From Zopfochytrium polystomum (Eukaryota; Chytridiomycota; Chytridiomycetes; Chytridiales; Chytridiaceae), in the NCBI GenBank assembly GCA_025765615.1, contig JAIVFJ010000073.1:186001-250000 (forward strand): 64,000 nt of DNA, given 5' to 3'. The position numbers were made by a program, and so were the translations under genes. Each line of letters opens with the position of its first letter. The stretch's first letter is position 1. The notes under the pieces are model-generated. The model was not told where the DNA came from. It saw nothing but the letters and a program-made list of their open reading frames with translations, and made no database searches. This document shows positions 43,501 to 55,537 of this stretch, piece after piece.

Positions 43501-46500
43501 TTGACCTTCAGAGTTGACAAGGACTGTCGCTGCCACTTCCTTGGTTCGATGCAGACAGCCTGTCCACTCTGCAACACGATCATGTTCATTCAAGAGCAGA
43601 CCAGCGGATCATCGAAAAAAAACCCAAAGTTTTCACTCTGCTGCAGTCGTGGTCAAGTCTCCCTGCTGCTGTTGGCTGGCCCAACTCTCTTCATCAGTGA
43701 GCTTCTCCTGGGCAATGACCGCCTGTCCAAAGAGTTCCCGTCCAACGCACGCAACTACAACAGCCTCATGGCGTTTGCATCTGTTGGTGCAAGCATCACC
43801 AGCCATGGCCAAGGTGTTCCAGTCTTCACCATCAGCAGACAGCTTCACCACAGCATCTCCAACTTTTGCAACGACCCCCAGGATCACCCCAAGTTCTCTC
43901 AGTTGTACATTTATGACTCTGCCCAGCACTTCAACGCCAGAATGACAGTCACTGTTGGAGGATTTGGCTCCTTACGCCCAATGCTGGAAATAGTGGAGAT
44001 GCTGCAGGCTGAATTGCTGGAGGTACGTTTCTCCCTCTTCTGTTTGTGGTTCTTCAATGGTCTGATGTTGACTCACTTTTTTTCTTCTTTGCTCTTTCCC
44101 TGCCACAGTTCAACCCATATGCCAGGCTTTATCAGACGGCTGGAGAGTGTCTGCGTTGCAATCCGTCAGAAAGCTTTTGCATCCAGTTTTGCTCACCCTC
44201 TGCTCACACTGGAGTCATTACCAGGACAACCTACAATGCTCCAACTGGCGATGTCATTGCTGCAATCCTGCCTTCAGACCTGAAGTGGAGGAAGGCGCTT
44301 ATCAAAGCGTTGTTGTACGGGGGCAGGATGGCAAATTGGTTCACATTCCTCCAGAACACCCCTGCTACCTCCCACTGGCGTACCCTTTGATCTTTCCCTG
44401 CAGTGACCAAGGCTGGATGCTTGGCATTGCGAAAATTGCACCACAGACTGGACAGGATCAGGACAGGACAGGACAGGATCTGGATGGACTGGGTGGTCAC
44501 GCTCCTGGCAGTGACAACAATGTTGACTCTGATGATGACGTTTCCAGAGGATGCTTAGGGTGCTGCAGCTGATGATGCAGATCCTGAGGAGGATTTTGAT
44601 TTGGGGACAGATGGTGATAATGGCTCTGATGGTGATGATGCCAGCAGCAATGGTGGTGAGAGAAGGGTTAGGAGGCAGACCACTGTTACAATGTCCCAGT
44701 ACTACCGCTACTGGCTCATGTACAGGGAGGGCTCTCACTTACACCTGTACAGGAAACTCTTTCAGCAGCTGATTGTGGACCTCTATGTTTGTGTGGAGTC
44801 AAACTGACTGAATTTTATCTGCCACAATCAGAAAATGTTGAGGGCTGCAGATTATAATGGACTGCACGATGCTGTCAGGTCGGATGTGACAAACCCTCTT
44901 CAGGTGGGGAAGCGGGTAGTCCTTCCTTCCAGCTTCCCTGGGTCCCCACGCTTCATGCAGCAGCAGTACCAGGATGCAATGAGCATTGCACAAAAGTATG
45001 GGAAGCCAACTCTCTTCATCACCTTCACCTGCAATCCAACGTGGGCAGAGATCACAAGCAACCTGCTTCCTGGGCAGAGCGCTCTTGACAGGCCTGACTT
45101 GGTGTCATGTGTGTTTAACCTGAAGCTAAAGAGCCTGCATTCAAACGGTATCTGTCCAAAAAGTACCAAGCACACATCATGATTTGCGCCACCATGAGGG
45201 CCATCAAGTACCTCATGAAATACTTGCACAAGGGCCATGACATGGCAAGGGTGACAGTGGGCTCTGGAGAGGTGGCTGTCTGCTTGGATGAGATCAATGA
45301 GTTCCTTGATGCCCGCTATGTGTCTGCTCAGGAGGCCTGCTAGAGTGTCTTCCAGTTCCACATACAAGGCCGGATACCGTCAGTCACAAGATTGGCTGTG
45401 CATCTCCCTGACCAGCAGCCAGTATACTTTGATGAGGGTGCTGACCTTGAGGAAGTTGCTGCTCTTCAGAGGGACTCCAAGCTTCTTGCTTTCTTCAGAC
45501 TGAACAAGCGTGATGAAGGTGCAATGCAGCAACATTTGGCAGGATGTATGCGGCAAGCCCTTGGGACTCTGAGAGATATTTCCTCAGCGTTCTTCTGGCC
45601 AACGTCCGAGGCCCTACCTCTTTTGAGCACCTCTGGACTGTGGAAGGAACCACCTTTGGAACATTTCAGGAAGCCTGCGTGCGAAGTGGGTTGACTGCTG
45701 ATGATTGTGAGGCAGTTTGGTGCTTGCAGCAGGGCGTTGTTGATGACAAGCTCAAGAGAGTTTATCAGGCTGTTTGCACTGCTCCTTGCTTTCAATCCTC
45801 CAGCAGATCCAAGGGCTCTCTACAATGATTTCAGGAATGAGATGGTCGCTGACCAGCTTTGCACAGCTCAGCTGGAGCATGGGAATCTGGATCTTGCCCT
45901 ACAGACCACATGTACTGCACTGTGTTGAGGCTGCTGGACGCATCCCTGCAGAGTTTGTCAACCTCGCTGTGCAACTTCCCCACCCTACCACAGCTGGAAG
46001 AGTTCCAGCCTGAGCCTGTGCTGGCCCTGGAAGGCCGGCTCCAGCTGATTTTTCAAAGGCTAAACTCGGACTACAACCAGCAGCAGCAGGAGGCTGTTGT
46101 GGCAAATGCTGAAAGGAGCTTCAACCAGGAGCAGGCCTTTGCTTACAGGGCAGTGGTGGATGCTGTTGAGCAATGTGGACAACCTGGAGTGGTGCCTCCC
46201 CCAGAAGGTCGAATCTTTTATCTTCAGGGAGTGGGAGGATGTGGCAAGACCTTTCTCTACAATGCCATCTTGGCAAAAGTCTGCAGCAGTCAAGGCTGCT
46301 TTGGTCAGGGCAGGAATGCCCATGCTGTAGCTTCTCCAGGAATAGCTGCGCTTCTGCTGGCTGGTGGGACAACTGCCCACTCTCGATTTGCCATCCCCAT
46401 AGAGCTTGATGCTGACTCTCAGTCTGACATCAAAATGTCCACTGACTGTGCACTGGAGCTGTACTTAGCTGATCTCATTGCATTGGATGAGATATCCATG

Positions 46501-46650
46501 CTCAACTCCTTGGCTCTGGATGTCATTGACAGAGTCCTGCAGGATGTTGTCAGGCCCTCGGATCCTCAGATGGCTGAAACCCCATTTGGAGGAAAAGTAG
46601 TGCCTCATGGGGGGGACTTTCACCTGTTGTGTCCAACGCCACAAAGACCA
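43501..46650 (+). pseudogene. Broken RepHel Helitron: Helitron-like N domain plus PIF1-type helicase
   Basis: Plus-strand blocks in Helitron order but several frames: FSLCCSRGQVSLLLL, NYNSLMAFASVGA, FTISRQLHHSI, LYIYDSAQHFNARM (43,590-43,940); IPPEHPCYLPLAYPLIFPCS (about 44,340-44,400); FQQLIVDLYVCVES, LPSSFPGSPRFMQQQYQDAM and YGKPTLFITFTCNPTWAEI with LDRPDLVSCVFNLKLKSL (44,700-45,130); then YLMKYLHKGHDMARV. The segment that should hold the Rep HUH motif is missing between 45,130 and 45,180. The helicase starts at 46,050 with Walker A GVGGCGKTFLYNAIL, ALDEISMLNSLALDVIDR and GGDFHLL, where it stops abruptly near 46,650. Rolling-circle transposition by this copy is not possible. Confidence 0.85.
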
Positions 46651-47313
46651 TGATCCTGAAGGCTTCCTGCTTTTTATTTTTTTTTTTATTGTTCCAGCCC
46701 CAGAGGGGCTGGCGGGAAAAGAAAGAGCCATCAACGGTGAACCGTAATGGACTACATCCAGGTATCACCTCAGCAAACCCACCCCATGCGCTACGGACTT
46801 ACAGGGTCGTCAGGCATCTCCACCACACATAAAGCCACAATGATCAAAGGAGAAGGGAAAAACACAGAATCAAGAAAATAGAGAAGTGAGTCTGAAGGAG
46901 GTCAGTGTAAGAGTGGGGAGCAGCTGTGAAAAGTCGGAGGGTTGGGATAAGTCAGATTAGGCTACGGCCCATGTCAAGGTTGAGAAGGGCAACAGTGGCT
47001 CAGTGAACGTCAGGGGGCTCAGCAGGAGATGGGTGACAAGTGGCTCTTGCTTGTTGGCGTGAGGGGAGTTGTATTGTGTGGTGAAGCCAGATAATGTCTG
47101 CAACAAGTTTTATGTGGCCAAGGTAGTGCTCAATCCATCTGGAAGAAGCCTTGGTGTGCAAAAGCCAGATGCCTGGGCAAGTGTCAGTGGAGTGCCGGCA
47201 ACTGTTAGATTTTGGGTTTTTGCAGTAAGCAGTGTGCAGGAGCAACACCTCACACTGTGGTGCATGGGAGCACCAACTGTGATGAGGATTTGGTGCATTT
47301 TTTTGTCACCTGG
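46651..47313. other. Junction sequence between Helitron and Copia array
   Basis: Begins with a T-rich run (about 46,670-46,692) directly after the helicase breakpoint; no recognisable gene. May be another inserted repeat or the original target of the Copia element. Confidence 0.4.
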
Positions 47314-48493
47314 TGATGAGATCCCACACAGGACTGGAGGGACTTGGTGTGTGTGGGGATGAAGAGAGAGAGAGAGAGAGAGCAGTGATGATGGAAAAGG
47401 GAAAGGAGTGAGAGGATGGAGAGAGGAGAGAGGAGTGAGTGGGCAGAGCTGGAAGAGAGAGCAAATGGAGGAAGAGAGATTGGCTTGTTTTGCACTGAAT
47501 TCTGTCAAAGCAGCAAGGAGGGGGTTTGGATTCCTTGTTTGATCTCTGTGAGAGGTTGCTGCTTTTATACTCCTGCAGGTTGGAGCCATCAGAAAACAGA
47601 GGGAGCAGTGGGCTGCACAGAGCAGGCCACAGAAATGAGATAAAACAGGCTGAGCACAAACCCCCATCCTGGGCTAAGTACCCATTCAGGGCTGAGTACC
47701 ACCCAGGGCTGGGCATCACTCAGGGCTGAGTACCAGCCAGGGCTAAGTACCAGCCTGGGCTGAGCACCACCCAGGGCTGAGTACCAGCCTGGGCTGTGTA
47801 CCACCCAGGGCTAAGTACCAGCCAGAGCTGAGTACCACCTTGGGCTGAGCACTTTGTCTGGGCTGAGTACCACCAGGAACCAATTTACAGCTTGTTTGAG
47901 AAACAGTTGCTTGTAAATTGGTTTGGTTGTTTCCAAATCAGGAAGCTTGTTTGGGAAACAAGCCGCTTTTTTCCTTGTTTTTAGAAATCCAATGATTGGT
48001 GCAATCTCTGGTGAGCTCAGTTTTTATCTCACTTTTAGAAATGCAGTGATTGGTGCAATCCCTGATTCCTAAATGCCTGTTGCATTGCTCAGATTGCACA
48101 GCACAGCAGGAAAGCTGGAATTCCAGATCAGGAAGCGGAATTCCGATGCAGAGTGCGGAATTCCGGTGCAGAGAGCGGAATTCCGGAGCATGGGCCAGTG
48201 GTGCACTGCTTCTGCATGCTTGCTGTGCTGTGTTACATGTGCAGAGTGCGTAGTTTGCGCGTTTTTGTGCATGTTCTAATTGCATTGTTCCTACCGGTAG
48301 GATGAACAAAGCTAGAACAACAGCCGCCTTTGCCTATCTCTTTTTATTGAGAACAGATTAGCCCTTCCGAGCGCCCCATTCAAGTATTGAATCTACTGAG
48401 CCCTTCAAACACCCCATCCAATGTGATTGGATGGAGTTCTCAAAGGGATCATCAGTAACGGGCGTAGTGTACCCCGTGGGTCGAATCTCAACA
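47314..48493 (-). mobile_element. Family-1 Copia LTR A (3'-most of the array)
   Basis: TG...CA bounded (plus strand TGATGAGATCCC ... CTCAACA), 1,180 bp. It is shorter and more diverged than LTRs B-D, with fewer EcoRI-containing 20-bp repeats. As in all copies it carries a GA microsatellite, a GGCTGAGTACCA minisatellite and GAATTC-containing repeats. Confidence 0.9.
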
Positions 48494-49572
48494 CACCCCC
48501 GCAATAGAAAGAGAGGGGGCAACTGTTTCTCCTGGAGTACATGGCTGTCCAACAATGCCAGCCAAGCAGTGGGACTCGAACCCACCCACGTACCCCCCTA
48601 CACTTGTGAAAACCTGCATGACCCCACAAGTGTAGCTGGAGAAGCCAGAGAGAGCCTTTAGACCAAGCTTTGTGCTGATTTGAGCGTGGGCACCACGCTT
48701 ACACCTTGGAGGTCGGCGAGACTGCAAATTCCCATCAGTGATGCAAGCTTTGCATGTTGAGCTGCAGGAAGAGCTTTGGTGAGAAGGTCGGCAATCATCA
48801 TGTCCGTTGGGCAAGAATGAGTTGAACCTCCTTTTTCTCCAAGTGGTCCCGTATGAAATGCAACCTCACGTCAAAGTGTTTGACCCGACCATGGTGTATT
48901 GGATTCATAGCAATAGCTATGGTTGAACGATTGTCTTCATAAACAGTAGTGGGCTTATTTAAATCCATACCCAGCTCCTGGAAGAGCATTCGTAGCCAGA
49001 TTGCCTCTTTGATGGCCTCAGTAAGGGAGAAGTATTCCGCCTCAGTTGAGGACAAAGCGACAACTGATTGTTTCTTGCTGTACCATGTAATAGCACCCCC
49101 GCAAAGCATGAACACATGCCCTGACCTCGACTTGCGTCCATCCTCTTCAGCATAGCTGGCATCAGCGTAGCCATGTGGTTCATCCCACTCTGGGTAAGAA
49201 ATACCCGCAGCTTTCTCTACCTCTGGGAGCGTTGCATTGGTGATGCATGTCATCTGGGAGTCTCCCTTCTGGTAGAAAAGTCCATGATCCCAGGTAGCGC
49301 GGACATATCGCAGCAATCTGTCAAGCGCAAGGGAATCTGAATGGGTTGGAGCAGACTGGTATTGTGCAAGTGTATTCACAGCATACGCAATGTCAGGGCG
49401 CGTCAAGTTTGCAAGGTAAGCAAGTTGCATGAGTGTGCTTCGGAAGTATTCTGACTCTTTTTGTGGAAGTTTTCCAGAGTCCACATCGTGTATCCATGTC
49501 GTGGACATGGGAGTTGCTTTGATTTTGACAGGTAAGCCTTCATCGTCACACCAGTAGTTTGCTTCCTCCAAG
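48494..49572 (-). pseudogene. Truncated Copia interior 1 (RT end + RNase H)
   Basis: 1,079 bp of the 3' end of the family-1 interior. It encodes LEEANYWCDDEG through LTRPDIAYAVNTLAQYQS, the RNase H block YADASYAEEDGRKSRSG, ALSSTEAEYFSLTEAIKEAI and the tail, but a missing T at 48814 relative to the full copy shifts the frame and removes the last 50 residues. The open frame continues without a stop from the LTR, giving a 394-codon LTR-RT fusion frame. Also holds the post-pol hairpin (48600-48633). Confidence 0.9.
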
Positions 49573-50816
49573 TGATGAAAATCCCACCCAGGACTGGAGG
49601 GACTTGGTGTGTGTGGGGATGAAGAGAGAGAGAGAGAGAGAGAGAGCAGTGATGATGGAAAAGGGAGAGGAGTGAGAGGATGGAGAGAGGAGAGAGGAGT
49701 GAGTGGGCAGAGATGGAAGAGAGAGCAAATGGAGGAAGAGAGATTGGCTTGTTTTGCACTGGATTCTGTTAAAGCAGCAAGGAGGGGGTTGGATTCCTTG
49801 TTTGATCTCTGTGAGAGGTTGCTGCTTTTATACTCCTGCAGGTTGGAGCCATCAGAAAACAGAGGGAGCAGTGGGCTGCACAGAGCAGGCCACAGAAATG
49901 AGATAAAACAGGCTGAGCACCAACCCCCAGCCTGGGCTAAGTACCCATTCAGGGCTGAGTACCACCCAGGGCTGGGCATCACTCAGGGCTGAGTACCAGC
50001 CAGGGCTAAGTACCAGCCTGGGCTGAGCACCACCCAGGGCTGAGTACCAGCCTGGGCTGTGTACCACCCAGGGCTAAGTACCAGCCAGAGCTGAGTACCA
50101 CCTTGGGCTGAGCACTTTGTCTGGGCTGAGTACCACCAGGAACCAATTTACAGCTTGTTTGAGAAACAGTTGCTTGTAAATTGGTTTGGTTGTTTCCAAA
50201 TCAGGAAGCTTGTTTGGGAAACAAGCCGCTTTTTTCCTTGTTTTTAGAAATCCAATGATTGGTGCAATCTCTGGTGAGCTCAGTTTTTATCTCATTTTTA
50301 GAAATGCAGTGATTGGTGCAATCCCTGATTCCTAAATGCCTGTTGCATTGCTCAGATTGCACAGCACAGCAGGAAAGCTGGAATTCCAGATCAGGAAGCG
50401 GAATTCCGGTGCAGAGAGAGGAATTCCAGATCAGGAAGCGGAATTCCGATGCAGAGTGCGGAATTCCGATGCAGAGAGCGGAATTCCGATGCAGAGAGCG
50501 GAATTCCGGAGCATTGGGCAGTGGTACACTGCTTCTGCATGCTTGCTGTGCTGTGTTACATGTGCAGAGTGCGTAGTTTGAGCGTTTTTGTGCATGTTCT
50601 AATTGCATTGTTCCTACCGGTAGGATGAACAAAGCTAGAACAACAGCCGCCTTTGCCTATCTCTTTTTATTGAGAACAGATTAGCCCTTCCGAGCGCCCC
50701 ATTCAAGTATTGAATCTACTGAGCCCTTCAAACACCCCATCCAATGTGATTGGATGGAGTTCTCAAAGGGATCATCAGTAACGGGCGTAGTGTACCCCGT
50801 GGGTCGAATCTCAACA
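49573..50816 (-). mobile_element. Family-1 Copia LTR B
   Basis: 1,244 bp, TG...CA bounded. It joins directly to truncated interior 1 at plus-strand CCTCCAAG/TGATGAAAA, with no primer-binding site or gag between. Confidence 0.93.
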
Positions 50817-51895
50817 CACCCCCGCAATAGAAAGAGAGGGGGCAACTGTTTCTCCTGGAGTACATGGCTGTCCAACAATGCCAGCCAAGCAGTGGGACTC
50901 GAACCCACCCACGTACCCCCCTACACTTGTGAAAACCTGCATGACCCCACAAGTGTAGCTGGAGAAGCCAGAGAGAGCCTTTAGACCAAGCTTTGTGCTG
51001 ATTTGAGCGTGGGCACCACGCTTACACCTTGGAGGTCGGCGAGACTGCAAATTCCCATCAGTGATGCAAGCTTTGCATGTTGAGCTGCGGGAAGAGCTTT
51101 GGTGAGAAGGTCGGCAATCATCATGTCCGTTGGGCAAGAATGAGTTGAACCTCCTTTTTCTCCAAGTGGTCCCGTATGAAATGCAACCTCACGTCAAAGT
51201 GTTTGACCCGACCATGGTGTATTGGATTCATAGCAATAGCTATGGTTGAACGATTGTCTTCATAAACAGTAGTGGGCTTATTTAAATCCATACCCAGCTC
51301 CTGGAAGAGCATTCGTAGCCAGATTGCCTCTTTGATGGCCTCAGTAAGGGAGAAGTATTCCGCCTCAGTTGAGGACAAAGCGACAACTGATTGTTTCTTG
51401 CTGTACCATGTAATAGCACCCCCGCAAAGCATGAACACATGCCCTGACCTCGACTTGCGTCCATCCTCTTCAGCATAGCTGGCATCAGCGTAGCCATGTG
51501 GTTCATCCCACTCTGGGTAAGAAATACCCGCAGCTTTCTCTACCTCTGGGAGCGTTGCATTGGTGATGCATGTCATCTGGGAGTCTCCCTTCTGGTAGAA
51601 AAGTCCATGATCCCAGGTAGCGCGGACATATCGCAGCAATCTGTCAAGCGCAAGGGAATCTGAATGGGTTGGAGCAGACTGGTATTGTGCAAGTGTATTC
51701 ACAGCATACGCAATGTCAGGGCGCGTCAAGTTTGCAAGGTAAGCAAGTTGCATGAGTGTGCTTCGGAAGTATTCTGACTCTTTTTGTGGAAGTTTTCCAG
51801 AGTCCACATCGTGTATCCATGTCGTGGACATGGGAGTTGCTTTGATTTTGACAGGTAAGCCTTCATCGTCACACCAGTAGTTTGCTTCCTCCAAG
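50817..51895 (-). pseudogene. Truncated Copia interior 2
   Basis: Same breakpoint, same length and same one-base frameshift as truncated interior 1, exactly 2,323 bp further on. One difference from interior 1 that I noticed is G for A in the GAGCTGC(A/G)GGAAGAG stretch. Confidence 0.93.
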
Positions 51896-53139
51896 TGATG
51901 AAAATCCCACCCAGGACTGGAGGGACTTGGTGTGTGTGGGGATGAAGAGAGAGAGAGAGAGAGAGAGAGCAGTGATGATGGAAAAGGGAGAGGAGTGAGA
52001 GGATGGAGAGAGGAGAGAGGAGTGAGTGGGCAGAGATGGAAGAGAGAGCAAATGGAGGAAGAGAGATTGGCTTGTTTTGCACTGGATTCTGTTAAAGCAG
52101 CAAGGAGGGGGTTGGATTCCTTGTTTGATCTCTGTGAGAGGTTGCTGCTTTTATACTCCTGCAGGTTGGAGCCATCAGAAAACAGAGGGAGCAGTGGGCT
52201 GCACAGAGCAGGCCACAGAAATGAGATAAAACAGGCTGAGCACCAACCCCCAGCCTGGGCTAAGTACCCATTCAGGGCTGAGTACCACCCAGGGCTGGGC
52301 ATCACTCAGGGCTGAGTACCAGCCAGGGCTAAGTACCAGCCTGGGCTGAGCACCACCCAGGGCTGAGTACCAGCCTGGGCTGTGTACCACCCAGGGCTAA
52401 GTACCAGCCAGAGCTGAGTACCACCTTGGGCTGAGCACTTTGTCTGGGCTGAGTACCACCAGGAACCAATTTACAGCTTGTTTGAGAAACAGTTGCTTGT
52501 AAATTGGTTTGGTTGTTTCCAAATCAGGAAGCTTGTTTGGGAAACAAGCCGCTTTTTTCCTTGTTTTTAGAAATCCAATGATTGGTGCAATCTCTGGTGA
52601 GCTCAGTTTTTATCTCATTTTTAGAAATGCAGTGATTGGTGCAATCCCTGATTCCTAAATGCCTGTTGCATTGCTCAGATTGCACAGCACAGCAGGAAAG
52701 CTGGAATTCCAGATCAGGAAGCGGAATTCCGGTGCAGAGAGAGGAATTCCAGATCAGGAAGCGGAATTCCGATGCAGAGTGCGGAATTCCGATGCAGAGA
52801 GCGGAATTCCGATGCAGAGAGCGGAATTCCGGAGCATTGGGCAGTGGTACACTGCTTCTGCATGCTTGCTGTGCTGTGTTACATGTGCAGAGTGCGTAGT
52901 TTGAGCGTTTTTGTGCATGTTCTAATTGCATTGTTCCTACCGGTAGGATGAACAAAGCTAGAACAACAGCCGCCTTTGCCTATCTCTTTTTATTGAGAAC
53001 AGATTAGCCCTTCCGAGCGCCCCATTCAAGTATTGAATCTACTGAGCCCTTCAAACACCCCATCCAATGTGATTGGATGGAGTTCTCAAAGGGATCATCA
53101 GTAACGGGCGTAGTGTACCCCGTGGGTCGAATCTCAACA
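51896..53139 (-). mobile_element. Family-1 Copia LTR C
   Basis: Appears identical to LTRs B and D over its 1,244 bp, as far as I could compare by eye. Confidence 0.93.
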
Positions 53140-54218
53140 CACCCCCGCAATAGAAAGAGAGGGGGCAACTGTTTCTCCTGGAGTACATGGCTGTCCAACA
53201 ATGCCAGCCAAGCAGTGGGACTCGAACCCACCCACGTACCCCCCTACACTTGTGAAAACCTGCATGACCCCACAAGTGTAGCTGGAGAAGCCAGAGAGAG
53301 CCTTTAGACCAAGCTTTGTGCTGATTTGAGCGTGGGCACCACGCTTACACCTTGGAGGTCGGCGAGACTGCAAATTCCCATCAGTGATGCAAGCTTTGCA
53401 TGTTGAGCTGCGGGAAGAGCTTTGGTGAGAAGGTCGGCAATCATCATGTCCGTTGGGCAAGAATGAGTTGAACCTCCTTTTTCTCCAAGTGGTCCCGTAT
53501 GAAATGCAACCTCACGTCAAAGTGTTTGACCCGACCATGGTGTATTGGATTCATAGCAATAGCTATGGTTGAACGATTGTCTTCATAAACAGTAGTGGGC
53601 TTATTTAAATCCATACCCAGCTCCTGGAAGAGCATTCGTAGCCAGATTGCCTCTTTGATGGCCTCAGTAAGGGAGAAGTATTCCGCCTCAGTTGAGGACA
53701 AAGCGACAACTGATTGTTTCTTGCTGTACCATGTAATAGCACCCCCGCAAAGCATGAACACATGCCCTGACCTCGACTTGCGTCCATCCTCTTCAGCATA
53801 GCTGGCATCAGCGTAGCCATGTGGTTCATCCCACTCTGGGTAAGAAATACCCGCAGCTTTCTCTACCTCTGGGAGCGTTGCATTGGTGATGCATGTCATC
53901 TGGGAGTCTCCCTTCTGGTAGAAAAGTCCATGATCCCAGGTAGCGCGGACATATCGCAGCAATCTGTCAAGCGCAAGGGAATCTGAATGGGTTGGAGCAG
54001 ACTGGTATTGTGCAAGTGTATTCACAGCATACGCAATGTCAGGGCGCGTCAAGTTTGCAAGGTAAGCAAGTTGCATGAGTGTGCTTCGGAAGTATTCTGA
54101 CTCTTTTTGTGGAAGTTTTCCAGAGTCCACATCGTGTATCCATGTCGTGGACATGGGAGTTGCTTTGATTTTGACAGGTAAGCCTTCATCGTCACACCAG
54201 TAGTTTGCTTCCTCCAAG
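53140..54218 (-). pseudogene. Truncated Copia interior 3
   Basis: Third copy of the same 1,079-bp remnant. It appears identical to interior 2, including the frameshift and the junction with the next LTR. Confidence 0.93.
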
Positions 54219-55462
54219 TGATGAAAATCCCACCCAGGACTGGAGGGACTTGGTGTGTGTGGGGATGAAGAGAGAGAGAGAGAGAGAGAGAGCAGTGATG
54301 ATGGAAAAGGGAGAGGAGTGAGAGGATGGAGAGAGGAGAGAGGAGTGAGTGGGCAGAGATGGAAGAGAGAGCAAATGGAGGAAGAGAGATTGGCTTGTTT
54401 TGCACTGGATTCTGTTAAAGCAGCAAGGAGGGGGTTGGATTCCTTGTTTGATCTCTGTGAGAGGTTGCTGCTTTTATACTCCTGCAGGTTGGAGCCATCA
54501 GAAAACAGAGGGAGCAGTGGGCTGCACAGAGCAGGCCACAGAAATGAGATAAAACAGGCTGAGCACCAACCCCCAGCCTGGGCTAAGTACCCATTCAGGG
54601 CTGAGTACCACCCAGGGCTGGGCATCACTCAGGGCTGAGTACCAGCCAGGGCTAAGTACCAGCCTGGGCTGAGCACCACCCAGGGCTGAGTACCAGCCTG
54701 GGCTGTGTACCACCCAGGGCTAAGTACCAGCCAGAGCTGAGTACCACCTTGGGCTGAGCACTTTGTCTGGGCTGAGTACCACCAGGAACCAATTTACAGC
54801 TTGTTTGAGAAACAGTTGCTTGTAAATTGGTTTGGTTGTTTCCAAATCAGGAAGCTTGTTTGGGAAACAAGCCGCTTTTTTCCTTGTTTTTAGAAATCCA
54901 ATGATTGGTGCAATCTCTGGTGAGCTCAGTTTTTATCTCATTTTTAGAAATGCAGTGATTGGTGCAATCCCTGATTCCTAAATGCCTGTTGCATTGCTCA
55001 GATTGCACAGCACAGCAGGAAAGCTGGAATTCCAGATCAGGAAGCGGAATTCCGGTGCAGAGAGAGGAATTCCAGATCAGGAAGCGGAATTCCGATGCAG
55101 AGTGCGGAATTCCGATGCAGAGAGCGGAATTCCGATGCAGAGAGCGGAATTCCGGAGCATTGGGCAGTGGTACACTGCTTCTGCATGCTTGCTGTGCTGT
55201 GTTACATGTGCAGAGTGCGTAGTTTGAGCGTTTTTGTGCATGTTCTAATTGCATTGTTCCTACCGGTAGGATGAACAAAGCTAGAACAACAGCCGCCTTT
55301 GCCTATCTCTTTTTATTGAGAACAGATTAGCCCTTCCGAGCGCCCCATTCAAGTATTGAATCTACTGAGCCCTTCAAACACCCCATCCAATGTGATTGGA
55401 TGGAGTTCTCAAAGGGATCATCAGTAACGGGCGTAGTGTACCCCGTGGGTCGAATCTCAACA
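54219..55462 (-). mobile_element. Family-1 Copia LTR D (3' LTR of the full element)
   Basis: Shared between the full element and the first truncated unit. It matches B and C more closely than E, so it belongs to the truncated lineage. Confidence 0.93.
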
Positions 55463-55537
55463 CACCCCCGCAATAGAAAGAGAGGGGGCAACTGTTTCTC
55501 CTGGAGTACATGGCTGTCCAACAATGCCAGCCAAGCA

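Noticed and set aside
46465..46768. Minus-strand frames over the helicase end
   Set aside because: Shadows of the Helitron helicase.
47938..48309. Cys/Ser-rich minus-strand frames recurring in each LTR (also 50201, 52524, 54847, 61702)
   Set aside because: They translate the EcoRI-site 20-mers of the LTR; length varies with repeat number, so not a conserved protein.
48538..48554. A real tRNA gene on the minus strand of the Copia interior
   Set aside because: Only a T-arm-like stem is present; no A box, D arm or acceptor stem.
50380..50515. CRISPR-like array
   Set aside because: The repeats are directly adjacent without spacers and lie inside a eukaryotic LTR.
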